Origin: Polaribacter butkevichii
GTDB lineage: Bacteria; Bacteroidota; Bacteroidia; Flavobacteriales; Flavobacteriaceae
Direction of reading: 5' to 3'
Assembly (NCBI RefSeq): GCF_038024105.1
Contig: NZ_CP150661.1
Span: forward strand, 4,015,564 to 4,079,563
DNA: 64,000 nt
Shown: one piece after another, positions 41,751-50,449 of the stretch
How positions within the stretch are numbered: position 1 is the stretch's first letter
Layout of the letters: the number at the start of each line of letters is the position of its first letter
Notes under the pieces: generated by a model
The model's database searches: none
Told to the model about the DNA's origin: nothing
The model's input: the letters and a program-made list of their open reading frames with translations, nothing else
Translations under genes and position numbers: made by a program

Positions 41751-42851
41751 ATGGAAGATTCTATTACTTTAGAAGATAAATTAAAAGAAAGAATTAAAGA
41801 ACTGACTTGCTTATACCGAGTCAGTTCTTTAATTAGAAATAGTAATTTTAATAATAGAAAAGCACTATTAAATGAAATAGGCATCAGTTTAAAACAAGCA
41901 ATACGTTTTCCAAAAGAAGCGTTTGTAGAAATTAAAGTTGATGAAATTACCGTTGTTACAGGTAAAAAAATAGAAGATGCTATTTTTATAATTTCTGCCA
42001 TTAAAACGTTTAGTCATATAAAAGGAGCTGTAACCGTTGGGTATTCTAAACGAAAATTTTCTGAAAACGCATTTTTAAAAGAAGAGAAATTACTGTTGAA
42101 AAAAATAGCTTTAGAAATTGGCGATTTTTTAGAAAGAGAACAAATAAAAGAAAAAGAAAAAATAGCACAAAGCCAAATAGAAAGAGCTGGCAGATTAACT
42201 ATTTTAGGTGAAATTACGGCGGGTATAGCACATGAATTAAATACACCATTAGCTAATATTTTAGGGTTTACAGAGTTGTTAAAAGAACGCTATAAGGATG
42301 ATGAAATTGGTAGTGAAGATCTAGATAAAGTAATAGATAGTGCTATTTATTCTAGAGAAGTTGTAAAAAAATTAATGTTTTTTTCTTGTGAAATGCCACA
42401 ACAAATGACCGCAATTAATATCAATACTATTATAGAAGAATCGATACGTTTGTTGAATCCTAATTTTAAGAAGAAAAATATAAGTTGCACAGTTTCTTTT
42501 TCTAGTGATGAGGTTTACTTAAAGGTAGATAAAATTCAATTAACTCAAGTTATTTTCAATTTGGTAATGAATGCTATCTATTTTTCACCTTTTAAAGGTA
42601 AAATTAATATTGAGGTAAAAGACAAACAAAAAATAGTAGAAATTAAAATTTCAGATGAAGGAGAAGGAATCTCTAAAGAAAACTCAGAAAACATTTTTAA
42701 TCCATTTTTTACAACCAAACCTGTAGGCGAAGGTGCTGGTTTAGGTTTAAGCGTTGTACACGGAATTATTAAAAGTCATAAAGGAACGATTGCTCATGAA
42801 ACAAATTCACCAAAAGGCACTATTTTTGTTGTTCGCTTTCCTAAAAGTTAA
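41751..42851 (+). CDS. Soluble sensor histidine kinase (NtrB/AtoS-like)
   Basis: 366 residues, no membrane helix, so the signal is cytosolic. The N-terminal part of about 130 residues is GAF-like. HisKA: GEITAGIAHELNTPLANILG with H161. HATPase: FNLVMNAIYFSP, ISDEGEGISKENSENIFNPF, GAGLGLSVVHGIIKSHKG. It is cotranscribed with acs (13 bp) and with the sigma-54 activator gene (3 bp). An unusual 16-bp perfect inverted repeat covers codons 14-28. It is probably a sensor of carbon or acetate status by context; this is an inference. Confidence 0.93.
   Translation: MEDSITLEDKLKERIKELTCLYRVSSLIRNSNFNNRKALLNEIGISLKQAIRFPKEAFVEIKVDEITVVTGKKIEDAIFIISAIKTFSHIKGAVTVGYSKRKFSENAFLKEEKLLLKKIALEIGDFLEREQIKEKEKIAQSQIERAGRLTILGEITAGIAHELNTPLANILGFTELLKERYKDDEIGSEDLDKVIDSAIYSREVVKKLMFFSCEMPQQMTAININTIIEESIRLLNPNFKKKNISCTVSFSSDEVYLKVDKIQLTQVIFNLVMNAIYFSPFKGKINIEVKDKQKIVEIKISDEGEGISKENSENIFNPFFTTKPVGEGAGLGLSVVHGIIKSHKGTIAHETNSPKGTIFVVRFPKS
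41792..41834 (+). other. 16-bp perfect inverted repeat inside the kinase coding start
   Basis: AATTAAAGAACTGACT (41792-41807) and AGTCAGTTCTTTAATT (41819-41834) are exact reverse complements around an 11-nt loop, 41 bp after the kinase ATG. In mRNA this would be a very stable hairpin in the early coding region. It is followed by A-rich, not T-rich, sequence, so it is not a standard terminator. Confidence 0.6.
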
Positions 42852-42854
42852 AAG

Positions 42855-44180
42855 ATGCTAAATAAAGAGAATATTTTAATTGTAGATGATGATATTCATA
42901 TTTTAGAACTCATTCAAAGGCATTTGCAATCCTTAAATTATCATACATACAAAGCCATTTCGGTAAAAGAAGCTTTAGAAATTTTAAAAGATACTTCTAT
43001 AGATTTGTTAATAACAGATTTACAAATGCCTGGTGTAGATGGTTTAGAATTAATCAAGTATGCCTCAGAACATTATCCTAAAATACCTAAATTAGTTGTT
43101 ACCGGTTTTCCGTCTATAGATGGCGCTTTAGAGGTTATGAAATCTGGAGCGGCAGATTATATTACCAAACCTTTTACAAAAGAAGAGTTAAAAACGGCCA
43201 TTTTAAAATCGATGGCATCTAAACCTAAAGTAGATAAAATTACCAAGGTAAAAGCTGAAAAGGTATCAAAACCATATGGAGAATTAATAGGTACTTCTCC
43301 TGCCATGAAAAAAGTAACGGACGTAATAGAGCGTTTAAAAAATAACAAAGCAACAGTTTTTATTCATGGAGAAAGCGGAACCGGAAAAGAGTTGGTTGCA
43401 CGTTCTATTCACTATATGGGTAAATATTCTTCAGCACCATTTATTGTGGTAAACTGTGGGGCCATACCAGAAAATTTGTTAGAGTCAGAGTTATTTGGGT
43501 ATGTAAAAGGAGCATTTACTGGAGCAGATAAAGACAGAAAAGGTTTTTTTCAAGCAGCAAATAATGGTACTATTTTTCTTGATGAAATAGGGAACGCTCC
43601 TTTATCAACGCAATTAAGGTTATTACGTGTTTTGCAAGAAAAAGAAGTGGTAAGAGTGGGAGCTCAAAAACCAGAAAAAATTGACGTTCGCGTAATTGCC
43701 GCAACCAACATCAATCTAAAAGATTTAATAAAAAAAGAGCGCTTTAGAGAAGATTTGTATTATAGGTTAACGGTAGTACAAATAGAAGTTCCTTCTTTGG
43801 TAGCAAGAGTTACAGACATTCCGTTATTGGTAGATAAATTCCTGTTTAAATACGGAATAGAATATAAAGACCGGTTTTTAAAAATAACTCCAGAAGCTTT
43901 AGCCGTTTTAAAAAAATACAATTGGCCAGGTAATATTAGAGAGTTAGAAAATGTAATACAAAGAGCCATTATTATGTGCGATCGGTTTGTAGATGTAGAG
44001 CACTTGCCAGAACACATTAAATATCAGATAGATTTTTCTGAAAATAAAGAATTAGTATCTTTAAAAGAGTTTGAGAAAACGTATATTTTAAAAGTGCTTC
44101 AAGCAACCAATAACAACAAAACAAAAGCCGCAGAAATTCTTCAAATAGACCGGAAAACACTTCGAGAAAAATTAAAATAA
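42855..44180 (+). CDS. Sigma-54-dependent response regulator (NtrC/AtoC type)
   Basis: 441 residues. Receiver domain with D55 in LLITDLQMPGVDG. AAA+ domain (about 150-390) with Walker A GESGTGKELVARSIH, the sigma-54 contact loop GAFTGA in YVKGAFTGADKDRKG, Walker B NGTIFLDEIG and the arginine-finger region. The Fis-type HTH at the C-terminus is NNKTKAAEILQIDRKTLREK. The protein drives sigma-54 promoters. A near-perfect one lies 138 bp after its stop codon. It is the partner of the preceding kinase. Confidence 0.95.
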   Translation: MLNKENILIVDDDIHILELIQRHLQSLNYHTYKAISVKEALEILKDTSIDLLITDLQMPGVDGLELIKYASEHYPKIPKLVVTGFPSIDGALEVMKSGAADYITKPFTKEELKTAILKSMASKPKVDKITKVKAEKVSKPYGELIGTSPAMKKVTDVIERLKNNKATVFIHGESGTGKELVARSIHYMGKYSSAPFIVVNCGAIPENLLESELFGYVKGAFTGADKDRKGFFQAANNGTIFLDEIGNAPLSTQLRLLRVLQEKEVVRVGAQKPEKIDVRVIAATNINLKDLIKKERFREDLYYRLTVVQIEVPSLVARVTDIPLLVDKFLFKYGIEYKDRFLKITPEALAVLKKYNWPGNIRELENVIQRAIIMCDRFVDVEHLPEHIKYQIDFSENKELVSLKEFEKTYILKVLQATNNNKTKAAEILQIDRKTLREKLK

Positions 44181-44200
44181 ATTTTTAAAAAAGCGGGTAA

Positions 44201-44242
44201 AAAAGTAGCAGTTGGGGAAATATTCCTCAGCTGCTTTTTTTG
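44201..44242 (+). terminator. Terminator of the acs/kinase/activator operon
   Basis: AAAAGTAGCAGTTGGGGAA pairs with TTCCTCAGCTGCTTTTTTT (few mismatches) with a short AT loop and a T run. Confidence 0.75.
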
Positions 44243-44317
44243 TGATATAAGCTATGTTTTGACTAAGTGGTTGTTTTATAGTGTTTTGAGGGGTGTTGTG
44301 TTTTTGTTCTAAAAAGG

Positions 44318-44333
44318 TGGCACATGGCTTGCC
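44318..44333 (+). promoter_or_regulatory. Sigma-54 (-24/-12) promoter
   Basis: TGGCAC-ATGGC-TTGCC matches the sigma-54 consensus TGGCAC-N5-TTGCW at all invariant bases: GG at 44319-44320, GC at 44331-44332, 10 bases between. The transcription start would be near 44344, 19 bp before the ATG at 44363. The sigma-54 activator gene is directly upstream. Confidence 0.85.
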
Positions 44334-44362
44334 AATAGGTAATTGTAATTTAAAATTATATT

Positions 44363-44554
44363 ATGATACTCAATAGTAAAAGTTTATGTAATACGTGTAT
44401 TCATAAGATAGATTGCAGCTTAACATCAAATAAAAATGCAATTTGGTCTTGTAGTGAATATGAAAAAAAGAGTTTTAGTACTTCGAGTTCAACAACTACT
44501 ATAGCACCCGATTTTAGTTTTACAGAAGGAGAAATAGAACTCGAAATTATGTAA
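44363..44554 (+). CDS. Small cysteine-rich protein, first gene of the sigma-54 unit
   Basis: 63 residues. C9, C12, C18 and C30 (LCNTCIHKIDC ... AIWSCSEYE) form a likely zinc or Fe-S site; the rest is a Ser/Thr-rich linker and an acidic tail. No signal peptide. It is 19 bp after the predicted sigma-54 transcription start and 2 bp before the GreA-like gene. Proteins with this CNTCIHxxxCSL pattern recur in Bacteroidota, as I recall; the function is unknown. Confidence 0.75.
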   Translation: MILNSKSLCNTCIHKIDCSLTSNKNAIWSCSEYEKKSFSTSSSTTTIAPDFSFTEGEIELEIM

Positions 44555-44556
44555 TA

Positions 44557-44985
44557 ATGAAGATTTTAGAAAAAATGAAATATGGTCAATTAATTATTGA
44601 AGAAAATGAGTTTTTAATTATAGAAAAACTCTTGAATTTAAACAATGCAACAGCCTCAAAAACAGTTAAAAATCATATTTTAAAATTACAAGAAGAGCTA
44701 AGAAATGCTACAAAAGTAGTTGCGGAAAATAACATGCCTAAGGATGTTGTAAGACTAAATTCTTTGGTAACAGTTAGCTCTCAAGATGGTTTGTGGGAAA
44801 AAACATTTAAACTAGTTGTACCAGCTAATAGTAATACGTTAGATAATAAAATTTCTTTATTGTTACCTATGGGAACAGCTGTTTTGGGCTACGCAAAGGG
44901 TGATGTTATTTTATGGGATTTTCCTGGAGGTTTACAAAAATTGAATGTGTTAAATGTAGAGCAAGAATTAAAGGTAACCAAATAG
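44557..44985 (+). CDS. GreA/GreB C-terminal-domain protein (Rnk-like)
   Basis: 142 residues. A short helical N-terminal part (about 1-60) is followed by the GreA/GreB FKBP-like domain: VVRLNSLVTVSSQDGLWEKT, FKLVVPANSN, ISLLLPMGTAVLGYAKGDVI and LQKLNVLNVEQ. The long coiled-coil finger of true GreA is missing, as in Rnk-type proteins that compete at the RNA polymerase secondary channel. It is the second gene of the sigma-54 unit, which suggests that transcription is adjusted when the acetate-linked regulator is active. Confidence 0.8.
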   Translation: MKILEKMKYGQLIIEENEFLIIEKLLNLNNATASKTVKNHILKLQEELRNATKVVAENNMPKDVVRLNSLVTVSSQDGLWEKTFKLVVPANSNTLDNKISLLLPMGTAVLGYAKGDVILWDFPGGLQKLNVLNVEQELKVTK

Positions 44986-44991
44986 GTAATT

Positions 44992-45348
44992 ATGATGCGT
45001 GTAAAAAATAATATAAGTGAATATTCTGAAAATGAAATAATTCAAAAAAGAAGTTTAAGAGAGGTAAATAGATGGATGTTAGATCTTAATGAAATCTCGC
45101 AAGAATGTAATAATGTTGAGTTTGAAATACTTAAAAAAAAGAATTTAAGTGATGCTTTTTTTAAGATTGTAGAAGATAATAAGGTTTTACATCAGTTACT
45201 TTTAGAATATAGAAATGTCTTAGATAATTACATTGAATGTATTGATTTAGAATGTGATTTATTCTTTTACACAGAGCATAAAAAAAATAGAAATTTATAT
45301 ATAGAGCATTTAAATAATTATAAAAAATTAAAAAATAGTATGGTCTAA
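44992..45348 (+). CDS. Helical protein of unknown function, third gene of the sigma-54 unit
   Basis: 118 residues, largely alpha-helical and charged (EYSENEIIQKRSLREVNRWM, LDNYIECIDLECDLFFYTEH). No signal peptide or known motif. It starts 6 bp after the GreA-like gene and is followed by a strong terminator, so it belongs to the sigma-54 transcript. I do not recognise the family. Confidence 0.7.
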   Translation: MMRVKNNISEYSENEIIQKRSLREVNRWMLDLNEISQECNNVEFEILKKKNLSDAFFKIVEDNKVLHQLLLEYRNVLDNYIECIDLECDLFFYTEHKKNRNLYIEHLNNYKKLKNSMV

Positions 45349-45379
45349 TTTGCTAATTTGTTAAGTTAGTTTTTTTTGT

Positions 45380-45414
45380 AGGTAGCTCCAGATGAGATCT
45401 GGAGCTGCCTTTTT
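45380..45414 (+). terminator. Terminator of the sigma-54 unit
   Basis: AGGTAGCTCCAGAT (45380-45393), GAG loop, ATCTGGAGCTGCCT (45397-45410), 13 of 14 pairs Watson-Crick plus one wobble, then a T run. Confidence 0.9.
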
Positions 45415-45546
45415 ATGCGCTGTATTTTGGGTGTTTTAATAAACAGATACGTACTTTTGCACAGTATTTGTTTTGTTAATTTGTCATGTTATTTTATGTG
45501 GCATATAAATTGACTTCCGTATTTACTTATATTCTTAAAAAATAAT

Positions 45547-47313
45547 ATGCAACATCTTAAAGATTCAAAAAATAATAAAACCAAACCTAAAGTAACCTTA
45601 AAACAAGCTTTTAAAACAATTATTTGGCCAAGGAGAAATTTGGTGTTTTTAGGTTTAATTCTTATAATTATTAGAAGTTTATCTGGCTTTGTTTTACCCA
45701 TGCAGAGTAAAATATTAATGGATGATGTAATACCTAATAAAGATTACAGTCACTTATATAACTTAGTATTTATTGTTATTGGCGCTATTTTAGTACAAGC
45801 CGTTACTTCTTTTTTATTGACAAAAGTATTGAGTATTCAGGCACAATATTTAATATCAGAATTAAGAGCGCAAGTACAAAAGAAGGTGTTGTCTTTACCT
45901 ATTAGTTTTTTTGATAACACAAAATCGGGCGCATTAGTTTCTAGAATTATGACTGATGTAGAAGGGGTAAGAAACTTAATTGGTACTGGTTTGGTACAAT
46001 TAATTGGTGGTTCTTTTACGGCCATTGTAACTTTGGTTATTCTGATTAAAATGAATGTTTGGATGACCGTTTTTACCTTTGTTCCTTTATCAATCTTCGG
46101 ATTTATCGCCTTAAAATCATTTAAATACATACGACCTATTTTTAGAGCTAGAGGAAAAATTAATGCAGAAGTAAAAGGACGTTTAACAGAAACTTTAGGT
46201 GGAATTAGAGTTATTAAAGCTTTTAATGCAGAAGAGCAAGAAAGTAAAATATTTGAAAAAGGTGTCGCTGATATTTTTATAAATGTTAAAAAAAGTATGA
46301 CTGCAACAGCTATTATGACGAGTTCATCAACACTGTTAATTGGTTTAGCAACAACTGGAGTTATGGGAATTGGTGGTTATTATATGATAGAGGGATCCAT
46401 GACCTTTGGAGATTTTATTCAGTTTACATTTCTATTAGCATTTATGGTTGCTCCAATTGTGCAAATGAGTAATATTGGGAGTCAATTAACGGAAGCTTTG
46501 GCGGGTTTAGATAGAACAGAAGAGTTAATGAATATGGCTGCGGAAGAAGATGATAAAGACAGAACCATTTTTTTAGAAAATATAAAAGGAGAAATTGTTT
46601 TTGATGATGTTTCTTTTGAGTATGAAGAAGGGAAAGAGGTTTTAAATAACATCAATTTTAAAGTGCCTTCTGGTTCTGTAACGGCTTTAGTTGGGAGTTC
46701 TGGTTCTGGTAAATCTACCATTGCAGGTTTATCTGCCACTTTTTTAAACCCTAAATCGGGTAAGATTACGATTGATAATCAAGACATGTCTAAGGTTAAT
46801 TTGTCTAGTTACAGAAAAAACTTAGGAGTTGTTTTACAAGACGAATTTTTGTTTGAAGGAACCATTAGACAAAACATTTTGTTTCCAAGACCAGATGCAT
46901 CAGAAGAAGAATTACAAAATGCAGTGAATGCTGCGTATGTAAACGAATTTACAGATAGATTTGATGATGGTTTAGATACTTTAATAGGTGAAAGAGGGGT
47001 GAAACTTTCTGGAGGTCAGCGTCAGCGATTGGCAATTGCAAGAGCTATTTTAGCAGATCCAAAGATTATTATTTTAGATGAAGCAACGTCTAGTTTAGAT
47101 ACAGAAAGTGAATCTTTAATTCAGAAAAGTTTATCAAAATTAGTTAAAGACAGAACTACCATTGTAATTGCTCACAGATTGAGTACTATTAAAAAAGCAG
47201 ATCAGATTTTAGTAATAGAAGCGGGGAGTATTGCAGAAAGAGGAACGCATGATGAGTTAATTGCTAAAGAAGGTAGGTATTTTGATTTATACACCTATCA
47301 ATCTAAAATTTAA
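45547..47313 (+). CDS. ABC transporter, fused permease and ATPase (MsbA/multidrug type)
   Basis: 588 residues, the half-transporter design: six helices in residues about 30-320 and a nucleotide-binding domain after 345. Walker A is LVGSSGSGKSTIAG, Q-loop LGVVLQDEFLFEGT, signature KLSGGQRQRLAIARAIL, Walker B IIILDEATSSLD, H-loop VIAHRLSTI. It works as a homodimer exporting lipids or hydrophobic compounds. It is a single gene. A weak -24/-12-like sequence precedes it (see findings). Confidence 0.93.
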   Translation: MQHLKDSKNNKTKPKVTLKQAFKTIIWPRRNLVFLGLILIIIRSLSGFVLPMQSKILMDDVIPNKDYSHLYNLVFIVIGAILVQAVTSFLLTKVLSIQAQYLISELRAQVQKKVLSLPISFFDNTKSGALVSRIMTDVEGVRNLIGTGLVQLIGGSFTAIVTLVILIKMNVWMTVFTFVPLSIFGFIALKSFKYIRPIFRARGKINAEVKGRLTETLGGIRVIKAFNAEEQESKIFEKGVADIFINVKKSMTATAIMTSSSTLLIGLATTGVMGIGGYYMIEGSMTFGDFIQFTFLLAFMVAPIVQMSNIGSQLTEALAGLDRTEELMNMAAEEDDKDRTIFLENIKGEIVFDDVSFEYEEGKEVLNNINFKVPSGSVTALVGSSGSGKSTIAGLSATFLNPKSGKITIDNQDMSKVNLSSYRKNLGVVLQDEFLFEGTIRQNILFPRPDASEEELQNAVNAAYVNEFTDRFDDGLDTLIGERGVKLSGGQRQRLAIARAILADPKIIILDEATSSLDTESESLIQKSLSKLVKDRTTIVIAHRLSTIKKADQILVIEAGSIAERGTHDELIAKEGRYFDLYTYQSKI

Positions 47314-47394
47314 TAGTTAAATTTTACTTTTTTTGTAAGGATTCTTTATGATAACGACCATCTAAATTATCCAATTTAAAACATAAACCTATTT

Positions 47395-48159
47395 ATGAAA
47401 AAAGTACTTTTAGTATTAATGGTTGTATTTGCAGTTTCTTGTAAAAATGAACCAAAAAAAGAAATCAAAGAAGAAAAAATAGCAGCAGTAAAAAAAGAAA
47501 GTTTTCCAGAAGAATTAGGAAAAGTTTTTGAAGCTCATGGGGGAATTAAAGCATGGAAAAATGCAGCTGTTTTAACTTTTACAAAAGGAGAAGAAGTACA
47601 TACTATAGATTTACATGCGCGTAAAAATGTAATTAATTCACCAAAATATGCTGTTGGTTTTAATGGTAAAGAGGTTTGGTTAGATGAAGTACAAGAAGGT
47701 GCTTTTAAAGGAAATCCTTCTTTTTATCATAACCTTTTCTTTTATTTTTATGCCATGCCTTTTGTTTTGTCTGATGATGGAATTTCTTATAAAAAAATAG
47801 CACCTTTAACTTTTGATGGAGTAGTGTATCCTGGGTATAAAATGTCTTTTAAAGCAAATGTAGGGAGTTCTCCTGATGATAATTATAAATTATATTACAA
47901 TCCAAAAACATATCAAATGGAATGGTTGGCATATACGGCAACTTTTAGTACTAAAAAACCAAGCGATAAATTTAATGTCATTAAATATGGTAAATGGAAC
48001 AACGTAAACGGATTGGTTTTACCTTCTGAAATTGCATGGTATAAAACAGATGAAACAGGTATACCAACAGAACCTGCAAGACCTGCAACGGAATTTACTT
48101 TTGCATCTATAAGTAATAAAGAACTGGCAGCTTCATTTTTTGAGAAGCCAATTAAATAA
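47395..48159 (+). CDS. DUF6503 family lipoprotein, copy 1
   Basis: 254 residues. The lipobox lies in LMVVFAVSCKNEPKK (C16), so it is an anchored lipoprotein. The mature part has FEAHGGIKAWKNAAVLTFTK, FYHNLFFYFYAMPFVLSDDG and DDNYKLYYNPKTYQMEWLAY, a LolA-like beta-sheet pattern that I associate with DUF6503. The next gene is a close paralogue. The role is unknown; outer-membrane lipid or lipoprotein handling is possible by fold. Confidence 0.82.
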   Translation: MKKVLLVLMVVFAVSCKNEPKKEIKEEKIAAVKKESFPEELGKVFEAHGGIKAWKNAAVLTFTKGEEVHTIDLHARKNVINSPKYAVGFNGKEVWLDEVQEGAFKGNPSFYHNLFFYFYAMPFVLSDDGISYKKIAPLTFDGVVYPGYKMSFKANVGSSPDDNYKLYYNPKTYQMEWLAYTATFSTKKPSDKFNVIKYGKWNNVNGLVLPSEIAWYKTDETGIPTEPARPATEFTFASISNKELAASFFEKPIK

Positions 48160-48201
48160 GTCTATTTGAAGTTAATGGTTCAAAAAAATAGAAATTAAAT
48201 T

Positions 48202-48963
48202 ATGAAAAAAATACTTTTAGTATTACTGGTGATAATAGCAGTTTCGTGTAAAAATGAAGCGAAAAAAGAAATTAAAAAAGAAACTATTGTAGCTGTTAAA
48301 AAAGAGGTTTTTCCTACAGAGTTAGGAAAAGTATTTGAAGCTCATGGTGGTATTGACAAATGGAGAAAAGTAAAAACGCTTTCTTTTACTAAAGAAGATG
48401 AGGTACATACTTCTGATATGAATTCACGTAAAATTTTAGTGAACTCTCCTAAATATTCTCTTGGTTTCGACGGAAATGAAATTTGGTCTTTAGAGGAAGA
48501 AAAAGGAAGTTTAAAAAGAGATCCTGCTTTTTATTATAACCTATATTTTTACTTTTATGCCATGCCTTTTGTTTTAGCTGATGATGGAATTATTTATGAA
48601 AAAGTAGCTGATTTTGTATTTGAAGGCATCAATTATCCGGGTTATAAAATTTCTTACAAAGCCAATGTAGGTACTTCTCCTGATGATAATTATATTGTGT
48701 ATTACAATGCTAAAACGTATCAAATGGAATGGCTCGCGTATACCGTAACTTTTAGAACGAAATCGCCAGTTGATAACTATAAATTGATAAAATACAATGC
48801 TTGGGAAAATGTAAATGGTTTTGTTTTACCAAAACAAATTACTTGGTATGCAAAAGATAAGGATGATGTATATGGCCCTACAACTAAAATTGTAGATTTT
48901 AAATCGCCTTTAGCAAGTCAAGCACAATTAGCAGATTCGTTTTTTGATAAACCTATACAATAA
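48202..48963 (+). CDS. DUF6503 family lipoprotein, copy 2 (tandem paralogue)
   Basis: 253 residues with a lipobox in LVIIAVSCKNEAKK. It is collinear with the upstream copy over its whole length (shared FEAHGGI, YFYAMPFVL, SPDDNY, YQMEWLAYT) but clearly diverged, so the duplication is not recent. It starts 42 bp after the first copy and is likely cotranscribed. A strong hairpin follows at 48977. Confidence 0.82.
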   Translation: MKKILLVLLVIIAVSCKNEAKKEIKKETIVAVKKEVFPTELGKVFEAHGGIDKWRKVKTLSFTKEDEVHTSDMNSRKILVNSPKYSLGFDGNEIWSLEEEKGSLKRDPAFYYNLYFYFYAMPFVLADDGIIYEKVADFVFEGINYPGYKISYKANVGTSPDDNYIVYYNAKTYQMEWLAYTVTFRTKSPVDNYKLIKYNAWENVNGFVLPKQITWYAKDKDDVYGPTTKIVDFKSPLASQAQLADSFFDKPIQ

Positions 48964-48976
48964 GTTATTATAAAAA

Positions 48977-49012
48977 AGTAAGCGTCGTTTTTTACAAAAC
49001 GACGACTTACCA
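48977..49012. terminator. Hairpin after the DUF6503 pair
   Basis: GTAAG-CGTCGTTTT and AAAACGACG-ACTTAC form a long stem with one bulge around TTAC. There is no T tract directly after it, so termination may be inefficient or Rho-assisted. It separates the pair from the convergent NTF2-like gene. Confidence 0.5.
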
Positions 49013-49072
49013 AGTAAACTAATAAAACCAAGTATTAGTACTAATATTAGAAGTTAGCTTTCTAATAAATTT

Positions 49073-49597
49073 TTATTCGGAATAAGGTTGATGATTATAA
49101 CTCAAAACCCTTTTTAATTTCCAAATATTATTTTCTAAAATCCAAAGGTGTGTAAAAGCTGCAATTCCAACAGTTTTTAATACACCTTTTTGTTTTTCTT
49201 GAAACGTGTGTTCTCCTTTCTGAATGGCGCCATACAAAACGCCATTGTTTTTTAGTGGATGTACTTCTAAAGAATTTGCAACCAATTGTCTAGTATTGTT
49301 TCCTGGTTTAGCACAAAGGTTCTTCTTTATAATCGTTAGAAATTGTGCTTTGTTTTGTATACCAGAAACATCATGATAAAACTCAAAATTATCAGCAATA
49401 ATAGCTTCTAATTTTTCAGTTTCACAAAGGTTAAACCCTCTTTCAAAAATAATACTGTCTTTAGATTTTAATGTTTTATAGAGATCAGAATTGTCATCAA
49501 CTTGAGCGTTTAAAACAAAGTTATAGAATAACATTGCAATAAAAATAATCACTTTAATAACAAAAGAATTTCTAAAAGGTTCTAAAAAAGAGTTCAT
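49073..49597 (-). CDS. Exported NTF2-like (DUF4440/SnoaL) protein
   Basis: 174 residues. A hydrophobic N-terminal segment (VIKVIIFIAMLFYNFVLNAQ) acts as signal peptide. The mature part is an NTF2-like cone: FNLCETEKLEAIIADNFEFY, HDVSGIQNKAQFLTIIKKN, and a C-terminal strand pair GIAAFTHLWILENNIWKLKR. It may bind or modify a small molecule; there is no evidence of the substrate. It is on the same strand as the DUF2807 gene cluster upstream. Confidence 0.82.
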   Translation of the reverse strand: MNSFLEPFRNSFVIKVIIFIAMLFYNFVLNAQVDDNSDLYKTLKSKDSIIFERGFNLCETEKLEAIIADNFEFYHDVSGIQNKAQFLTIIKKNLCAKPGNNTRQLVANSLEVHPLKNNGVLYGAIQKGEHTFQEKQKGVLKTVGIAAFTHLWILENNIWKLKRVLSYNHQPYSE

Positions 49598-49629
49598 AGT
49601 AGTTGTTTAGTTTGGTTGATGAATTGGTG

Positions 49630-50355
49630 TTATTTTTTAGAAATACTTCCGCCAGAAGACGCTTTTTTATTGATTGATTTTGGGTTTCCTTTAAAATCAA
49701 TATCTCCACCACTAGTTGCATATGCTTCTAATTTTTCTGAAGCATAAATATTAATATTAGCACCACTTGTTACTTTAGCAATGGTATTTTTACTTTCTAA
49801 ATCATACGCATCTATAGCGCTTCCGCTTGTAGCGTTAGAAGCATGGTTTTTTGTAGTTCCTGCAATGTTAATATCTGCGCCACTTGTTGCAATAGTTGCT
49901 ACACTAGTTGCATTTACAGTAATATTAATATCGGCACCACTAGTAGCAGAAATAGAAATGTCATTCGTATTTATAACGCCTTTTCCACGAACATCACTTC
50001 CGCTTGTGGCGATTAAAAGGGTTAAGTCTATAACAGTAACATGTACTTTTTTTGCTTTTGCGCTCCAAATACCTTTTTCTACATAGACTTTTAAAATACC
50101 GCCTTCAATTTCAGTCATAATAATATCGTGTAAGTTTTCATCTGCTTCTACAACAACTTTGTTTTTTGCACCTTGCGTTATGTACAAATCAATGCCGGTG
50201 CTAACTTGAATCCCTGTAAAGTTATTCGATGTTTTTCTTACTTCCGTTGTTACATTTCTGTTTCCGGTTACTCTATTTAACATATCTACTGCACAAGAAG
50301 TAAAAAGAGTTGCTATAAATAAGATTGCGATAATTTTTGTTACTGATTTTTTCAT
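49630..50355 (-). CDS. DUF2807 (head GIN domain) lipoprotein with beta-solenoid repeats
   Basis: 241 residues. Lipobox in ATLFTSCAVDMLN (C21). After NFTGIQVSTGIDLYITQGAK the chain holds seven copies of a short motif (A/V)(T/S)SG(A/S/G)xI about 17-22 residues apart (ATSGSDV, ATSGADI twice, ATSGSAI, VTSGANI, ATSGGDI, ASSGGSI), a regular beta-solenoid. This is the DUF2807 fold of putative auto-transporter adhesin heads. It lies downstream of PspC and PadR genes, the usual company in Bacteroidota. Confidence 0.88.
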   Translation of the reverse strand: MKKSVTKIIAILFIATLFTSCAVDMLNRVTGNRNVTTEVRKTSNNFTGIQVSTGIDLYITQGAKNKVVVEADENLHDIIMTEIEGGILKVYVEKGIWSAKAKKVHVTVIDLTLLIATSGSDVRGKGVINTNDISISATSGADINITVNATSVATIATSGADINIAGTTKNHASNATSGSAIDAYDLESKNTIAKVTSGANINIYASEKLEAYATSGGDIDFKGNPKSINKKASSGGSISKK

Positions 50356-50449
50356 GAGTTTTAGGTTGATTAGATTGTAAATGTCTTTTAATAGACGCTT
50401 AAAATCAAAGATTGGTTACTCAGTTGTCAATTTTTATGGGTGAATTGTA

